Below, piece by piece: positions 37,101 through 45,702 of a DNA stretch of 64,000 bases; position 1 is the first letter of the stretch, and every line of letters begins with the position of its first letter. Source of the DNA: Cyanobacterium sp. Dongsha4 (GTDB lineage Bacteria > Cyanobacteriota > Cyanobacteriia > Cyanobacteriales > Cyanobacteriaceae); contig NZ_CP084098.1 in the NCBI RefSeq assembly GCF_036345015.1, positions 2,493,326-2,557,325 on the forward strand, read 5' to 3'. The position numbers and the translations under genes are program-made. The notes under the pieces were generated by a model. The model was not told the DNA's origin. It ran no database searches and saw only the letters and a list, made by a program, of their open reading frames with translations.

Positions 37101-40100
37101 AATTTTAAACCAGGAACAAGCATAGATCTTACTAATGGTAAAATCCCTAGCAATGCCCAAGGATATATAATTCAAGCACCTCAAGAGGATATAGAAAATT
37201 ATCTCCTATTCGGTTTTTCTGTTGATGTGGGTAATTTTGATGGAGATGGTAAACTAGACATTATTATTGGTGCACCGGGGGCAAATGAACAAAAGGGAAA
37301 TGTTTATGTTTCTTACGGTAAGGATGCAGGACTCAATGGGGGAACAGTCAGAGCTAAGAGTATTTATCGATCGCAACAAATGGGAGAACTGGCCGGTTAT
37401 GCTGTAGCTGTTTCTACTGCTGTTGATGGGGGTTCAAAAAGTTTTACTGGTAATAGTTCTGATGATGTGATTATTGGTGCCCCTGGTTTTAATGCCACTA
37501 TTACGAACTTATGGGATGGTTATAATGGATTGCCGAAGGGAGCAAATGATCAGGATAGTTTCCCCAGTACTGATACGGCACAAGTAGGTAAGACTTATAT
37601 TTTCAAGAGTAATGGTGGTGTAAATAATACTTTCATGACTGATCCCACTTTTACTTATCAGGGTTCGGATCAACCTTCGTCTAAAAATGGAACTGCTTAT
37701 GATTCATTAGCTGGAAGTGTTTTAACTAGCGATGATTGGGATGGAGATGGTATTAAAGATTTAGCTATTTCTGCTCCCACTGGCAACGATGGTAATGGTT
37801 TGGTTTATATATTAAAAGGTGGTAAAGCAGGAGTTGTTACAAATAACAAATTGGATGGCGTGGCTGATTTAACAATTGTCGGCGGTTTACCCAATGGTCA
37901 GACAGGAACTGTAATTACCTCGGTTGGGGATGTTAATCCTCCTTCTCAAAGTAAAGGGTATGCCGATTTATTGATTACTACACCCCAGGGAATTTTTGGA
38001 ACTGGTCAAAGTCATATAGTTTTTGGTTCGGGGGAATTTTTTGACAATAAAACTTTTGAACTCAATGCCGTAGAAAATGGAGATAAAAAAACGGTTGTGC
38101 TAAATGGAATTTCTCCTTATCAATTATCAGGCAATTCTGGTTCTGGCATTGGTGATATTAATGACGATCAAGTTAATGATTTAGTTGTTTCTACTCCCTA
38201 TGGCAACCAAATTTCTACGGTTTATGGTCATCCTTGGTTGGCAGATATAGGAGGATTGAAATTAGCCTATCTTTCTTCCACGAATGGATTTGTCATTGAT
38301 GGTAACAGTTATGTTGTTAATTCTGTTCCTCTTGCTGGTAATGGTAGAACTTCCACTATGTTGGGAGACATTAATGGGGATGGTGCTGCTGACGTTTTTT
38401 CGGGAGGTCAAAGACAAGGCGCTGTAATTGTTTTTGGACAAGGTTCCCAGAGTTTGTCTGTCAATCAAAATGATCTGGTGATTTCTAAGAATTTTGGAAC
38501 TGGAGACTCTGGTCTATCTGGAGACCAAATCCCAATATCGGGTGATTTCAACGGTGATGGACTGATGGATTTCATTCTTAACGTGACTGATAGTAATGGT
38601 AATGATGTTGCTTACTATCTGATTTTGGGAAATTCTAGTCTTAGTTCTTTAAATACCCTAAAACTTTCTCCAGATATTGGCATTCCCTATTATGATTTTA
38701 GTAATGGGAAAGTAAATAGTGTTAGTGTTAATGCTTATAGAACAGGAGATGTAAACGGAGATGGTTATGATGATATTCTTTTCAAACAAATACCTATCAG
38801 TAACGGTTCTCAGACATCTTATTCTATGTATTGGGGTAATCAAGAAGGAAGTTTTACGGCAAAAGATTTTACACCTTTATCACTGGATAAACAAGAGGTT
38901 CGGGGAGGTGGAGATGTTGACGGAGATGGCTATAGTGATTTAATAAAACTTATTAGAGGTGCTGAAACTTCCACCAGTATTGGTAACACGGCAAATTATT
39001 CATCCTCCTTGGGTCCTTCTAATATCCGATTTAACGAACTTAAAACTTTATTTGGTAACTCTACACGCAAACTGACTGAAGCACAAAATCAACTTGTTAA
39101 TACTTCGGGAAATGTTTTTTATGGTACGGCAAATGGAAAAAGTACAAATACTTCTTCTATGGGAGATTTTAACGGAGACGGAATCAATGACTTAATAGTG
39201 GGTAAAGACTCGTCTTCATTGTTACAGGCTTGGAAGAGTAATGATGATAATAAAATTAGATGGAATTATTATGATTATATTACCAACGAAATGCTAGTTC
39301 CAAAATTGGATATGGGACAAAATTCAACTGCATCGCCTAGTCTTGCTTCTTTTAAAGGTAAGAGTTATATGGCGTTTGAGGGAGACAGCAGTAATAGTAT
39401 TTATATTTTTAGTTTATCTCAGGATGGTAATAATAAATGGTCAGGTATAAAATTAAGCGATAAATATCAAACGACTGCGGGACCGAGCTTAGTTAGTACA
39501 AGCGATTTTCTTTACCTTGGTTTTAAAGGAAAAAGTACAAGTAATTTTTATATATCTTCTTCACAGAATGGAACTACATGGAGTTTACCCGTAACAGACA
39601 ATTCTAGTAAAATCAATATAAAATCTGGCCCTGTCAGTCTTGCTGCTTCTGGAGATAATTTATATCTAGCATGGCTTGGGAGTGATAATAGTATCAACAT
39701 CAGTTATTTGAAAAATCCTTCTGATCCTAATTCTTGGGCTAGCACTAAAACTCAATTGTCATCGAGTTCGGGCATTTCTCCATCTCTAGTCTCTCTTAAT
39801 GGCAAACTTTATTTAGCTTGGAAAGAGAAAGATAATTTCACTTATTGGGCCAGTACTGATACAAGCACAGATGTGACACAGCTTTTTAGTAATGCTCAAA
39901 AAAATCTTGCTTTTGGCTCTAATGTTGTTGGGGGAACAAGTAGTAGTGGTCCTACTTTGACTGCTAGTAATGGCACTCTTTATATGTCTTGGGCTTATAA
40001 TGGCAAAGACAGTGATTTGACAGATTTGAAAGTTGTTAATAATGGCGAGGGTCTGACTGGTTCTTTAACAAATGGTATTCTTTATTCAGCTTTAATTAAT

Positions 40101-42548
40101 GGTCAGTGGCAAACTCCCATTCGCTATGGTCCTCATACAAGTGGTTCCAGACCAACTTTAAACCCTCAAATCAGTGGCGCTGAAGTTTCTGTGGTTATGG
40201 GAAGTCCAGATGTTGAAAATAATGGTTCAACTTCCAACGTGCAAATAGGATATTTTTCCGCTATTGATCCTTACAACTCATCTAATGTTGATAATACTAA
40301 GTTACGTCCTGATACTTCTCTAGCTAATGAACTAACTTATATCGGGGATGTAAATGGAGATGGATTTGACGATATTTTAATTAATCAACCACAAGGTGTT
40401 GTCAACTCTAATTCAAATACAGGAATAATGTATGTGGTTTTTGGTACTGATAGTCAGGAAAAAATAGATTTAAACGAGTTGATAGCAAATCAGTTTGGAG
40501 GGAGTTCTGATAAGGGATTTGTGATTACTGGTCTTCCCAATAGTCAGTCTGGCATCTCTATTAGTGGGGGTGAGGATGTTAACGGCGATGGTTTTGATGA
40601 TATGGTTATCGGAGCACCCGGTAATGATGATAATTTAACTTATGTGGTTTATGGGTCTGATTTCACCAATATTGTCAATCAAATTGGTACTAGCGGTAAT
40701 GATATTATGCTTGGCAGTCCCACTGGAGAAACTTTTGTAGGAGATCAAGGAAGCGATCGCATCTATACTAATGGAGGTATTGATGTTGCTTATGGTGCTA
40801 TGGGAGATGATTATATTACCGTCAGTGATATCTATTTTCGTCGCTTAGATGGAGGAGCAGGTAATGATGTTTTAGTGTTTGAGGGTTCAAAAGATCAGGA
40901 TTGGGATTTAACCACTCTTTCTCCTGGACTGAGATTAAGAGATTTTGAAATACTAGTTACAGAGAATTATGGAGCAAACATACTGACATTGAACTCTTTA
41001 ACTGTCACTCAATTATCCAGCAATAATATCTTGACGGTAGTAATGGATGAACAAGATACTTTAATGTTAAGCTCTGATTTTAGTCTTGTGATCGATAATC
41101 AAGGTAATCCTGATACCGTTTATCATTACAGTCGAGATTTTTATAAATATAAATCTAATAAGTCTGCGGCAACGATTTTGGTTAATATTAATAATGTTCC
41201 AGATCCTGCTCAAAGTGGAGTATCATTGACCAATATACCTCAAGACATTATTTATACTCCCTCAACAAATAACTCTGAACTATTAGAACAACAATCTAAC
41301 ATATCAACGGAATTTAGCAGTTTTCTTACTGTCGATGACGATTATTCAAGGGAGACTTTCAATTCCTTTGAAGAACAAGTTACTCAGTTATCTGTCTCAA
41401 GTCCAAAAGTATCAGAAGTGGATGAACAAGCCACCTTTACTATTCGTCGCACGGGAGATTTGAATAACTATCTTTGGGTTCAATATATTACACGAGATCG
41501 TGATGGTAAAGCAGGAAATCGTTATTTGCCGACTTTTGGAAGGGCTTTGTTTGAACCAAATCAAATGGAACAAACAATTACGGTTGATATTCCGAATGAC
41601 GACGTTTATACGGGTGAACAACAATTTGAGTTATTAGTTTCTTCCATTGCGGAAGAAAAAACAAAAGAAGAACTCCCAACAAAAATAGAGGATTTATCTT
41701 ATAACTACAAATTGACAGTTGATGCTAATGGGGAGCAAATCCGTCATTGGAGTAATTTATTGAGTAACCCTCTTCATGAACATAATTCATTAAATAAAAT
41801 TCCTTTTGAGTTCAGGGTAACAACAACAAATGGACAAGCAGAAATTAAATTTTATCTACAAAGTGAGAAAAAAACTATTGTAGATTTTTCTCTTTTCAAT
41901 GGAATTACAAACAAAATAGATAAAATTATTGATGATGGGGTTATTGTCAACAATAATCAGGGAATCTCGGTAGAGACATTTGACGAAGATAACGACAATT
42001 TTGCAGATGGAGTAATTATTAACATTGATGATAATAGTCCTTACGACTCTGATAGTAGTGAAAATGGCTTAATTTTTCAACAGGGATATTTAAGTTTTGA
42101 AGATACTTCAGAGGATCTTTTGAATACTCCTATGTATCGTTTCCGTACGGGTGATGCAACTTATATTTATGTAGGAGAAGAGGAAAGAGAAAGTATTTTA
42201 GAAGGGGGATATAATTTTGTGGAAGAAGGTGAAGCCTTTAAGGTTGCAACACAATTCAATGAACTTTTGAATCCTATTTATCGCTTCCGAAATAATGACT
42301 TTGTGGGAGCATATTTATATGCAGGAGAGGAAGAGCGTCAAAGTATTAGAGAAAACTATACCAATTTTATTGAAGAAGGTTTAGCATTCTATGTTTATGG
42401 TGCTGACGCTCAACAAGCCGATGACATTTACCGTTTTCAAACTCAACCAGGTGGATACATCTTTGTTGGAGAAGCGGAACGTGAAAGTATTTTAGAGGGA
42501 GATTACAATTTCACTGAGGAAGGAATAGCATTTGAGGCATTAAGCTAG
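31113..42548 (+). CDS. Giant modular surface/adhesin-like protein, 3811 aa
   Basis: This single reading frame covers 11.4 kb. Its modules, by rough residue number, are as follows. An N-terminal region has a hydrophobic Gly/Ala-rich stretch (about 425-475). Five SwmB-like beta repeats span about 587-1186, with (V/L)TLxF...F.V phrasing and DIQGNTIPSF. A LamG/concanavalin-like domain spans 1393-1608. About nine FG-GAP integrin-type propeller blades with DxNxDGxxD calcium loops span about 1966-2700. A sialidase-like repeat region covers 2740-2920, and further FG-GAP blades lie at 3076-3180. An RTX-like GND-rich segment is at 3193-3256, a Calx-beta-like module at 3428-3510, and three YRF...EEG repeats at 3673-3809. 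No N-terminal signal peptide is visible. Together with the RTX-like part this suggests type I secretion and a role in adhesion, gliding or an S-layer, as for SwmB. No secretion genes are adjacent. Confidence 0.85.
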   Translation: MAIDLSSGLSAIAVDSFSGKTHIVWVDNGFLWHAVYDENAQKWVEGESIAYIGSGKVTNLNLVADSLVKSGDSSSHGLVITWQQGEDNDSDIYYTSGRYVTDGELQWLNTPQPLTSDHVADLDSEILFRPDTASKGILVVESKINTENADNLGITEDSDLYIQQFSVTSDLFPTYTSPYLKTSDSRAVQPDLTVDLPPTDEEDKSNSDSEAYQGLGTSWNVSLEFSSSDIKDWGLYNAVPDNVILQGLTEGFFKDVTISGAIKGSNQLTLSSFGQDAAVGDLSLDLSASGSYGKKVGDEFNYPWEDYRDPDSFSIINTNDEEFFLQGAGGLVVSQKKQNKVTVTVNLGTNYKYASQDPFNLKSITNSFGITVGLVNIPIVTREQTYGWGDIKFSGSLGFNTSLKYVPTDNSGNYYPKNLYPGLFSIGAGTGTAVAGGVITGLVLKGAKAGSIAYVGLLGTTVAATMAGFINGFASGLDLDSGVVTFPIISTSITGTLSPPSPKPTSTGQVQGLPFPAVILKGGVDMSFGWGLTPKDPSVFNLAFPLSATLKLFGPLKVGFGIKPSFKWTMIDSNVTESLPKTTINGNDNLPASVEGSLLTIDLKQEYATLPEADDFTVKVFDISAEDSNDFTVIPVFNVVPGKTKTQIVLQLEQEISPSLNYDYTTSDDPTPTSDQIRVDFNNQEQVKDIQGNTIPSFVNVEVENNTPITNSYSYRPTSGTDENYNYPTLKLDFTVPLDTNNVPNPSQFSVTLRSTGNPITGSIQGVLVKENQVTLLFDSFTKNTDLQDVTVKYNNQSATDQQLKQPDFIDENGDTVKGEVISSFEINNGLNAQVSQSVIIIDDLNPSTSLNPSLTQSNVTVLADGTNYLVTNIEQQGNTTILYLNDSIPANTETTITYGTGTQSLKIDSQVSASVPPAIDTTAFSSQINFDYGLEGTPVLAQTSLNSILAAWISEVPLITPIAAFIRGREVTLTFADPIDNKTQNQDVPPNPKFTVSDGTTNYQYSNNVEIKGNSLVITLQEVPLQPSQIKVSYEQDKTNINNNYHFSDSTNTKLWIDDFFQFPVEVGSGINDSPNIIGAASMIGYSNNNQEFFNLITLVFDQDVTTANNSEFLVESNGVKFDVVDNTNVDGRNTLILKAVPSQDNEQEDIPLIGAGDVVTVTYQGNTLKAKANNNIFVTPFTQSVITAPPEPTTVLKYGFGPVGNNFLSSAESILGSSGLNFDPTVIYDDATKNNVIAWIHSENDGIDNSNLIAGEYYTDEDAQDSITNNLVNSDVYFAIYDSQGNRSIAAPIAQTDGSDGSVTLGKGPNNQIMAAWLNVDDDNIAEIYWSSLNYVNGKPLWSEPEMLFEASSPDPLTELRINSLNGQPAVFWTESKPLSYSNLTTSESPLVYFRLSESYGTVAINEGIWGDNADGVYEGNIQYQEDGALKNLEDGTGDANEAVKFEPGSSMTVPNDIFLYSNSFSVDFWFKVDNTPSGIINLVDLKNLASISLNGNTLSLNLSLETPISLTKSLDNELLKSQEWIYVSATYDGEQEIATLYVNGQPVATQTGITFDSFLIFNEDLTGSANYFTNIILAGETNQETVYLDEVAFYDSVLSYSELTIDDYLNDPDLTGYQIQEILFSSNDIGSKYEAQYTTPVVSGPQTYYLVYDSEQGEWENSSFAIDPSLKIVPTTLADANLRKWDVVSNKNQTDDRISPDGNEDTLYEINLGSFGIVSGLTVTAIQIEANGSVWSVGSGTTGRQLGVIQGNNLLNNLTSGMGNEFSHKVLSNAETLILAVDGGSSFSFPDLANITVKTETDSITGTAQKVTSDGQPVSPGSAPVIGVATVSEANDYSLANIDSGFVIDTTNPAVGAVIVNGNINGQKLDDSSPANQLIVGNRGYVDDKGQPKNKGSIQVLFPGSGGELDIYNGKVKDAPPNPLTPPDPKFASGVVAKEFTITGIEDYGDSYGDFPWTMTMADLNKDGFDDFIIATPNVNNKQGVVYVIYGSQNFKPGTSIDLTNGKIPSNAQGYIIQAPQEDIENYLLFGFSVDVGNFDGDGKLDIIIGAPGANEQKGNVYVSYGKDAGLNGGTVRAKSIYRSQQMGELAGYAVAVSTAVDGGSKSFTGNSSDDVIIGAPGFNATITNLWDGYNGLPKGANDQDSFPSTDTAQVGKTYIFKSNGGVNNTFMTDPTFTYQGSDQPSSKNGTAYDSLAGSVLTSDDWDGDGIKDLAISAPTGNDGNGLVYILKGGKAGVVTNNKLDGVADLTIVGGLPNGQTGTVITSVGDVNPPSQSKGYADLLITTPQGIFGTGQSHIVFGSGEFFDNKTFELNAVENGDKKTVVLNGISPYQLSGNSGSGIGDINDDQVNDLVVSTPYGNQISTVYGHPWLADIGGLKLAYLSSTNGFVIDGNSYVVNSVPLAGNGRTSTMLGDINGDGAADVFSGGQRQGAVIVFGQGSQSLSVNQNDLVISKNFGTGDSGLSGDQIPISGDFNGDGLMDFILNVTDSNGNDVAYYLILGNSSLSSLNTLKLSPDIGIPYYDFSNGKVNSVSVNAYRTGDVNGDGYDDILFKQIPISNGSQTSYSMYWGNQEGSFTAKDFTPLSLDKQEVRGGGDVDGDGYSDLIKLIRGAETSTSIGNTANYSSSLGPSNIRFNELKTLFGNSTRKLTEAQNQLVNTSGNVFYGTANGKSTNTSSMGDFNGDGINDLIVGKDSSSLLQAWKSNDDNKIRWNYYDYITNEMLVPKLDMGQNSTASPSLASFKGKSYMAFEGDSSNSIYIFSLSQDGNNKWSGIKLSDKYQTTAGPSLVSTSDFLYLGFKGKSTSNFYISSSQNGTTWSLPVTDNSSKINIKSGPVSLAASGDNLYLAWLGSDNSINISYLKNPSDPNSWASTKTQLSSSSGISPSLVSLNGKLYLAWKEKDNFTYWASTDTSTDVTQLFSNAQKNLAFGSNVVGGTSSSGPTLTASNGTLYMSWAYNGKDSDLTDLKVVNNGEGLTGSLTNGILYSALINGQWQTPIRYGPHTSGSRPTLNPQISGAEVSVVMGSPDVENNGSTSNVQIGYFSAIDPYNSSNVDNTKLRPDTSLANELTYIGDVNGDGFDDILINQPQGVVNSNSNTGIMYVVFGTDSQEKIDLNELIANQFGGSSDKGFVITGLPNSQSGISISGGEDVNGDGFDDMVIGAPGNDDNLTYVVYGSDFTNIVNQIGTSGNDIMLGSPTGETFVGDQGSDRIYTNGGIDVAYGAMGDDYITVSDIYFRRLDGGAGNDVLVFEGSKDQDWDLTTLSPGLRLRDFEILVTENYGANILTLNSLTVTQLSSNNILTVVMDEQDTLMLSSDFSLVIDNQGNPDTVYHYSRDFYKYKSNKSAATILVNINNVPDPAQSGVSLTNIPQDIIYTPSTNNSELLEQQSNISTEFSSFLTVDDDYSRETFNSFEEQVTQLSVSSPKVSEVDEQATFTIRRTGDLNNYLWVQYITRDRDGKAGNRYLPTFGRALFEPNQMEQTITVDIPNDDVYTGEQQFELLVSSIAEEKTKEELPTKIEDLSYNYKLTVDANGEQIRHWSNLLSNPLHEHNSLNKIPFEFRVTTTNGQAEIKFYLQSEKKTIVDFSLFNGITNKIDKIIDDGVIVNNNQGISVETFDEDNDNFADGVIINIDDNSPYDSDSSENGLIFQQGYLSFEDTSEDLLNTPMYRFRTGDATYIYVGEEERESILEGGYNFVEEGEAFKVATQFNELLNPIYRFRNNDFVGAYLYAGEEERQSIRENYTNFIEEGLAFYVYGADAQQADDIYRFQTQPGGYIFVGEAERESILEGDYNFTEEGIAFEALS

Positions 42549-42615
42549 TAGTCTATCAACTTTAATTTGAGGGATAAAGTTTCTTTAATTTAATACGAGC
42601 ATGGCGTAATATTAA

Positions 42616-42860
42616 CCTCAGTTCTGTTTAAGAATATCCGATAAGGTTAGGTGTCAGGTTTCAGGTTGCAGGTGTTAGGATTATGACCAGATGGTAAGAG
42701 AGGATGAGAGGAGGAAGTAGAGGCTTAGGGTTTGGGGTGGTAGGGGTTGAATATATTTTTAACGTTAGTTCAGGTTAAGGCAATTTTATCGTCATTTCTA
42801 AGAAGCTATAAGGTTTTCTGACTACGAGTTGGGATGCTTTCAGCTTATCCAAAACTCAGG
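42616..42860. repeat. MITE-like element, copy B (inverted relative to copy A)
   Basis: It begins CCTCAGTTCTGTTTAAGAAT and ends CTCAGG. Reverse-complemented, it aligns along its whole length with 15444-15673, with differences mainly in the repeat-rich middle. It lies in the 396-base gap between two convergent genes. A clean target duplication could not be assigned: only TTAA is shared at the two edges. Confidence 0.8.
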
Positions 42861-42944
42861 TTAATAATAGTTAAAATCGGAAACTGACAAAAGACGGATA
42901 ACTCCCTGACATCACTTTTTTTATCAACCCCTTTTTACCAACCC

Positions 42945-45110
42945 CTAATTATTGATTGTCTTTTGCCCATAACTTGTCATAAAAGCCATAAAATCTTCTC
43001 TAATCAAAGGCTCACTAACTAACCATCCTTGAATTAAATCGCACCGAAAATTTTTCAAAATTGTTTTTTGTTGTTCAACTTCCACTCCTTCTGCCACAAC
43101 TTTCATATCGTAACCTTTCGCCAAAGTAATGATAGCCGAAACTAAGGCTTGATCTTGAAAATTAGTAACTAAATCTGTGACAAAAGACTTATCTATTTTA
43201 ATAAAATTAAAAGGAAACTTTTTCAAATAACTTAAAGAAGAATAACCTGTACCAAAATCATCGAGAGAAAATTTAACTCCCAAACTAGATAATTCCTTGA
43301 TAATTGTTTCTGTTTTTTCACTATCCTGCATTAAGATACTCTCTGTAATTTCGATTTCCAGATACTGAGGATTGAATTGTGTTTTTCTTAAAATCTCTTT
43401 CACCTTGTCAGCAAAATTGTCTTGTTGAAACTGTTTTCCCGAAACATTAACCGCAATCATAATCGGGGGATAACCCAAATCAAGCCATTTTTTGCCCTCT
43501 CGACAAGCCATTTCTAAAACCCATTCTCCAATAGAAATAATTAACCCTGTTTCTTCCGCTAAAGGGATAAACTTAGTCGGTGACACGATACCCAATACAG
43601 GATGTTGCCAACGCAATAAAACTTCAACTCCTTCAAGAGTATTGGTTTTTAAGTTAAGTTGAGGTTGATAAGTTAAAAATAATTCTTTATTTTCAAGGGA
43701 ATTATATAAACCATTTTCTAACTCAAATAATAAAGTTTTTTCTTTATTAAGAGTGTTCGTATAAAATTGATAATTATTCCTACCCATCTGTTTTGCACGA
43801 TAAAGGGCAATATCAGCATTTTTAATTAAATGTTGTTCATCATTACCATCTTCTGGATATATAGCAATTCCAATACTACAAGTAGTAAAAATCGTATATT
43901 TTTCAATAGAAAAAGGCTCTTTTAAAATATTAATAATTTTTTCAGCTACCACTTGAGCAGAAGTTTTTTTGGTTATTTTTCCCGAATCTTCATGGTTGAT
44001 TAACTCCAAAGGGGTAATTAAAATAAATTCATCTCCACCCCAACGGGCTAAAAAATAGTCAGAAGGAATCACAGATACAAGTCTATGAGTAAAATACTCT
44101 AGCAATTTATCTCCGACGCTGTGACTCAATGTATCATTAATATTTTTAAATCTATCAATGTCAATAAACAAAACAGCAAAAAACTGTGAAAGTAGGCTTT
44201 CTTTTGCTTCTTGAATATTTTTATTTATTTGCCAATAAAAAAAATCTCGATTAGGAATACCCGTAAGAGAATCGTGTAGTGCATGGTATTTTAGTTTTGC
44301 TTCGGAATTTTTTCGCTCTGTGATGTCAAAAATATAACTTCTTATCACATTTTCCTTTGATAAATAATGAATATACTGTTCATAATGCTTATCTTCTATC
44401 TCTATTTCTCTGATAATTAATTCACCATGATGCTCTTGTGAGACTGGTTTTAAGCCTTTTATGAGGGGATTATCTTGGTGTGTTTGTTTCAGCAAGTCTT
44501 CAAAGTTCAGTTTTGCAGAAGGATTACAATAAATGATATTGCCACTGAAATCAAATTCTAAAATAGGGTTAGGAGATAATTCGGGAAAAGAAGCTAATCT
44601 TTGTATATCGTAATTTTCAAGGCTATTTTTAAGATTTAATTCTGAGACAATGAGAGTGTCTTGAAGTTTTTCCCTTGCTAAGTTACTGTTAGTTAGGGGT
44701 TCGGTCTTAGATTTTTTAGAATTTAGATCACAAGAGGGATAAATGACTGTATTTTCGGAAACTTCCTGCTTATAAACCGCTTGATTTTCGTTACTGCCAA
44801 AGGCAATTAAATCACCATCTTGGAGAGAATGATGTATGATTTTTTTTCCGTTAACTAAAGTTCCATTTTGACTTCTTTTACCTTCTAAGTCTCCATCTAT
44901 TAATATATACATACTTTCTCCGTTGGCTGAATCCTTACGCATTAAAGTCGCATGATGTCGAGATACGGAGGGAGAATTGAGGCGAATAGAATTGTTAGAG
45001 TGACGGCCAATAAAATATATTCCTTCTGTCAGTTGAAAGGTTGTGTCTTCCGTACAATCATCACACAGAAAAAGTAAAAGATGATTATTTTTATTGGCTG
45101 AGTCATTCAT
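42945..45110 (-). CDS. FHA-PAS-GGDEF-EAL cyclic-di-GMP signalling protein
   Basis: A 721-residue cytoplasmic protein. The N-terminal FHA domain (about 25-110; FIGRHSNNSIRLNSPSVSRH) binds phosphothreonine, so a Ser/Thr kinase may regulate it. A PAS-like domain follows (about 170-265). The GGDEF domain is intact with the motif at 358-362 (ARWGGDEFILI). The EAL domain has the signature as EVL (E496 in GVEVLLRW) and keeps NVSGKQF, ITESIL, DDFGTGYSSLSYL and EGVE, so phosphodiesterase activity is likely despite the A-to-V change. It can therefore make or break c-di-GMP. It is tail to tail with the giant surface-protein gene, a tempting but unproven functional pairing. Confidence 0.95.
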   Translation of the reverse strand: MNDSANKNNHLLLFLCDDCTEDTTFQLTEGIYFIGRHSNNSIRLNSPSVSRHHATLMRKDSANGESMYILIDGDLEGKRSQNGTLVNGKKIIHHSLQDGDLIAFGSNENQAVYKQEVSENTVIYPSCDLNSKKSKTEPLTNSNLAREKLQDTLIVSELNLKNSLENYDIQRLASFPELSPNPILEFDFSGNIIYCNPSAKLNFEDLLKQTHQDNPLIKGLKPVSQEHHGELIIREIEIEDKHYEQYIHYLSKENVIRSYIFDITERKNSEAKLKYHALHDSLTGIPNRDFFYWQINKNIQEAKESLLSQFFAVLFIDIDRFKNINDTLSHSVGDKLLEYFTHRLVSVIPSDYFLARWGGDEFILITPLELINHEDSGKITKKTSAQVVAEKIINILKEPFSIEKYTIFTTCSIGIAIYPEDGNDEQHLIKNADIALYRAKQMGRNNYQFYTNTLNKEKTLLFELENGLYNSLENKELFLTYQPQLNLKTNTLEGVEVLLRWQHPVLGIVSPTKFIPLAEETGLIISIGEWVLEMACREGKKWLDLGYPPIMIAVNVSGKQFQQDNFADKVKEILRKTQFNPQYLEIEITESILMQDSEKTETIIKELSSLGVKFSLDDFGTGYSSLSYLKKFPFNFIKIDKSFVTDLVTNFQDQALVSAIITLAKGYDMKVVAEGVEVEQQKTILKNFRCDLIQGWLVSEPLIREDFMAFMTSYGQKTINN

Positions 45111-45418
45111 TGATGATAGACTATAATTTTAGAGAGTATTTAATGAAGTTTAAATTAAGATCACGACATTCTTATAGATTCAGGATAGCAATTCTTTTTT
45201 TATCTTAAACTATGTTAATTATGGCATTGTAATGATTATTGAATTGTGGTGTTTCCATGAAAATTTAGTTTTGATGATGATAATTGAAAAAATTAATTGA
45301 ACCAAAGTTCGGCAATAAAACTTTACATTTAATGAAGAAAGTATATCATTGACCGCCGATGATGATAATATATATTACCAATTAGAAAAATTAGTTTAGT
45401 AAGGAACAATTAATTAAC
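45111..45418. other. 308-base divergent intergenic region
   Basis: It separates the c-di-GMP protein from psbK. It is AT-rich with one short open stretch ([10 protein letters not shown]) that has no start codon and is not called. It must contain the psbK promoter, probably close to the ATG, but no clear box was assigned. Confidence 0.4.
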
Positions 45419-45556
45419 ATGGAAGCAATGATGTTATTGGCTAAATTACCAGAGGCTTATGAGATTTTTAAGCCTTTAGTGGATGTTTTACCTGTTATTC
45501 CCTTATTCTTTTTGTTATTAGCTTTTGTATGGCAGGCTGCCGTAGGCTTCAGATAA
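45419..45556 (+). CDS. psbK: Photosystem II reaction-centre protein K
   Basis: The 45-codon gene encodes an 8-residue leader and then [20 protein letters not shown] with a single span [19 protein letters not shown], which is the near-invariant PsbK sequence. The small precursor is cleaved just before KLPEAY to give the 37-residue mature subunit beside CP43 in PSII. AAGGA lies 13 bases before the ATG. A strong hairpin with a T-rich tail follows the stop at 45583. The gene is short enough that automatic calling may miss it. It is monocistronic, with the divergent c-di-GMP gene upstream. Confidence 0.95.
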   Translation: MEAMMLLAKLPEAYEIFKPLVDVLPVIPLFFLLLAFVWQAAVGFR

Positions 45557-45582
45557 ACAGTTTTGTTATTATTAATATTTAC

Positions 45583-45628
45583 AAATAAGCCCGTGTGAGT
45601 GAATATGGTCACAACATGGGTTTTATTT
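45583..45628 (+). terminator. Rho-independent-like terminator of psbK
   Basis: AAATAAGCCCGTGTGA pairs imperfectly with TCACAACATGGGTTTTATTT across a ten-base loop, with the T-rich arm on the 3' side. It lies 27 bases after the psbK stop. Confidence 0.6.
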
Positions 45629-45702
45629 ATGTTTTGATATACATTCATAATGTTGTTATTCAAAGATTAAGAGATTAGGAAGAGGGAAACATAATTAAGT
45701 CT

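Noticed and set aside
45300-45400. Short open stretch ending [10 protein letters not shown] before psbK
   Set aside because: It has no start codon and only about 20 residues. It may be a remnant, but nothing supports a gene.
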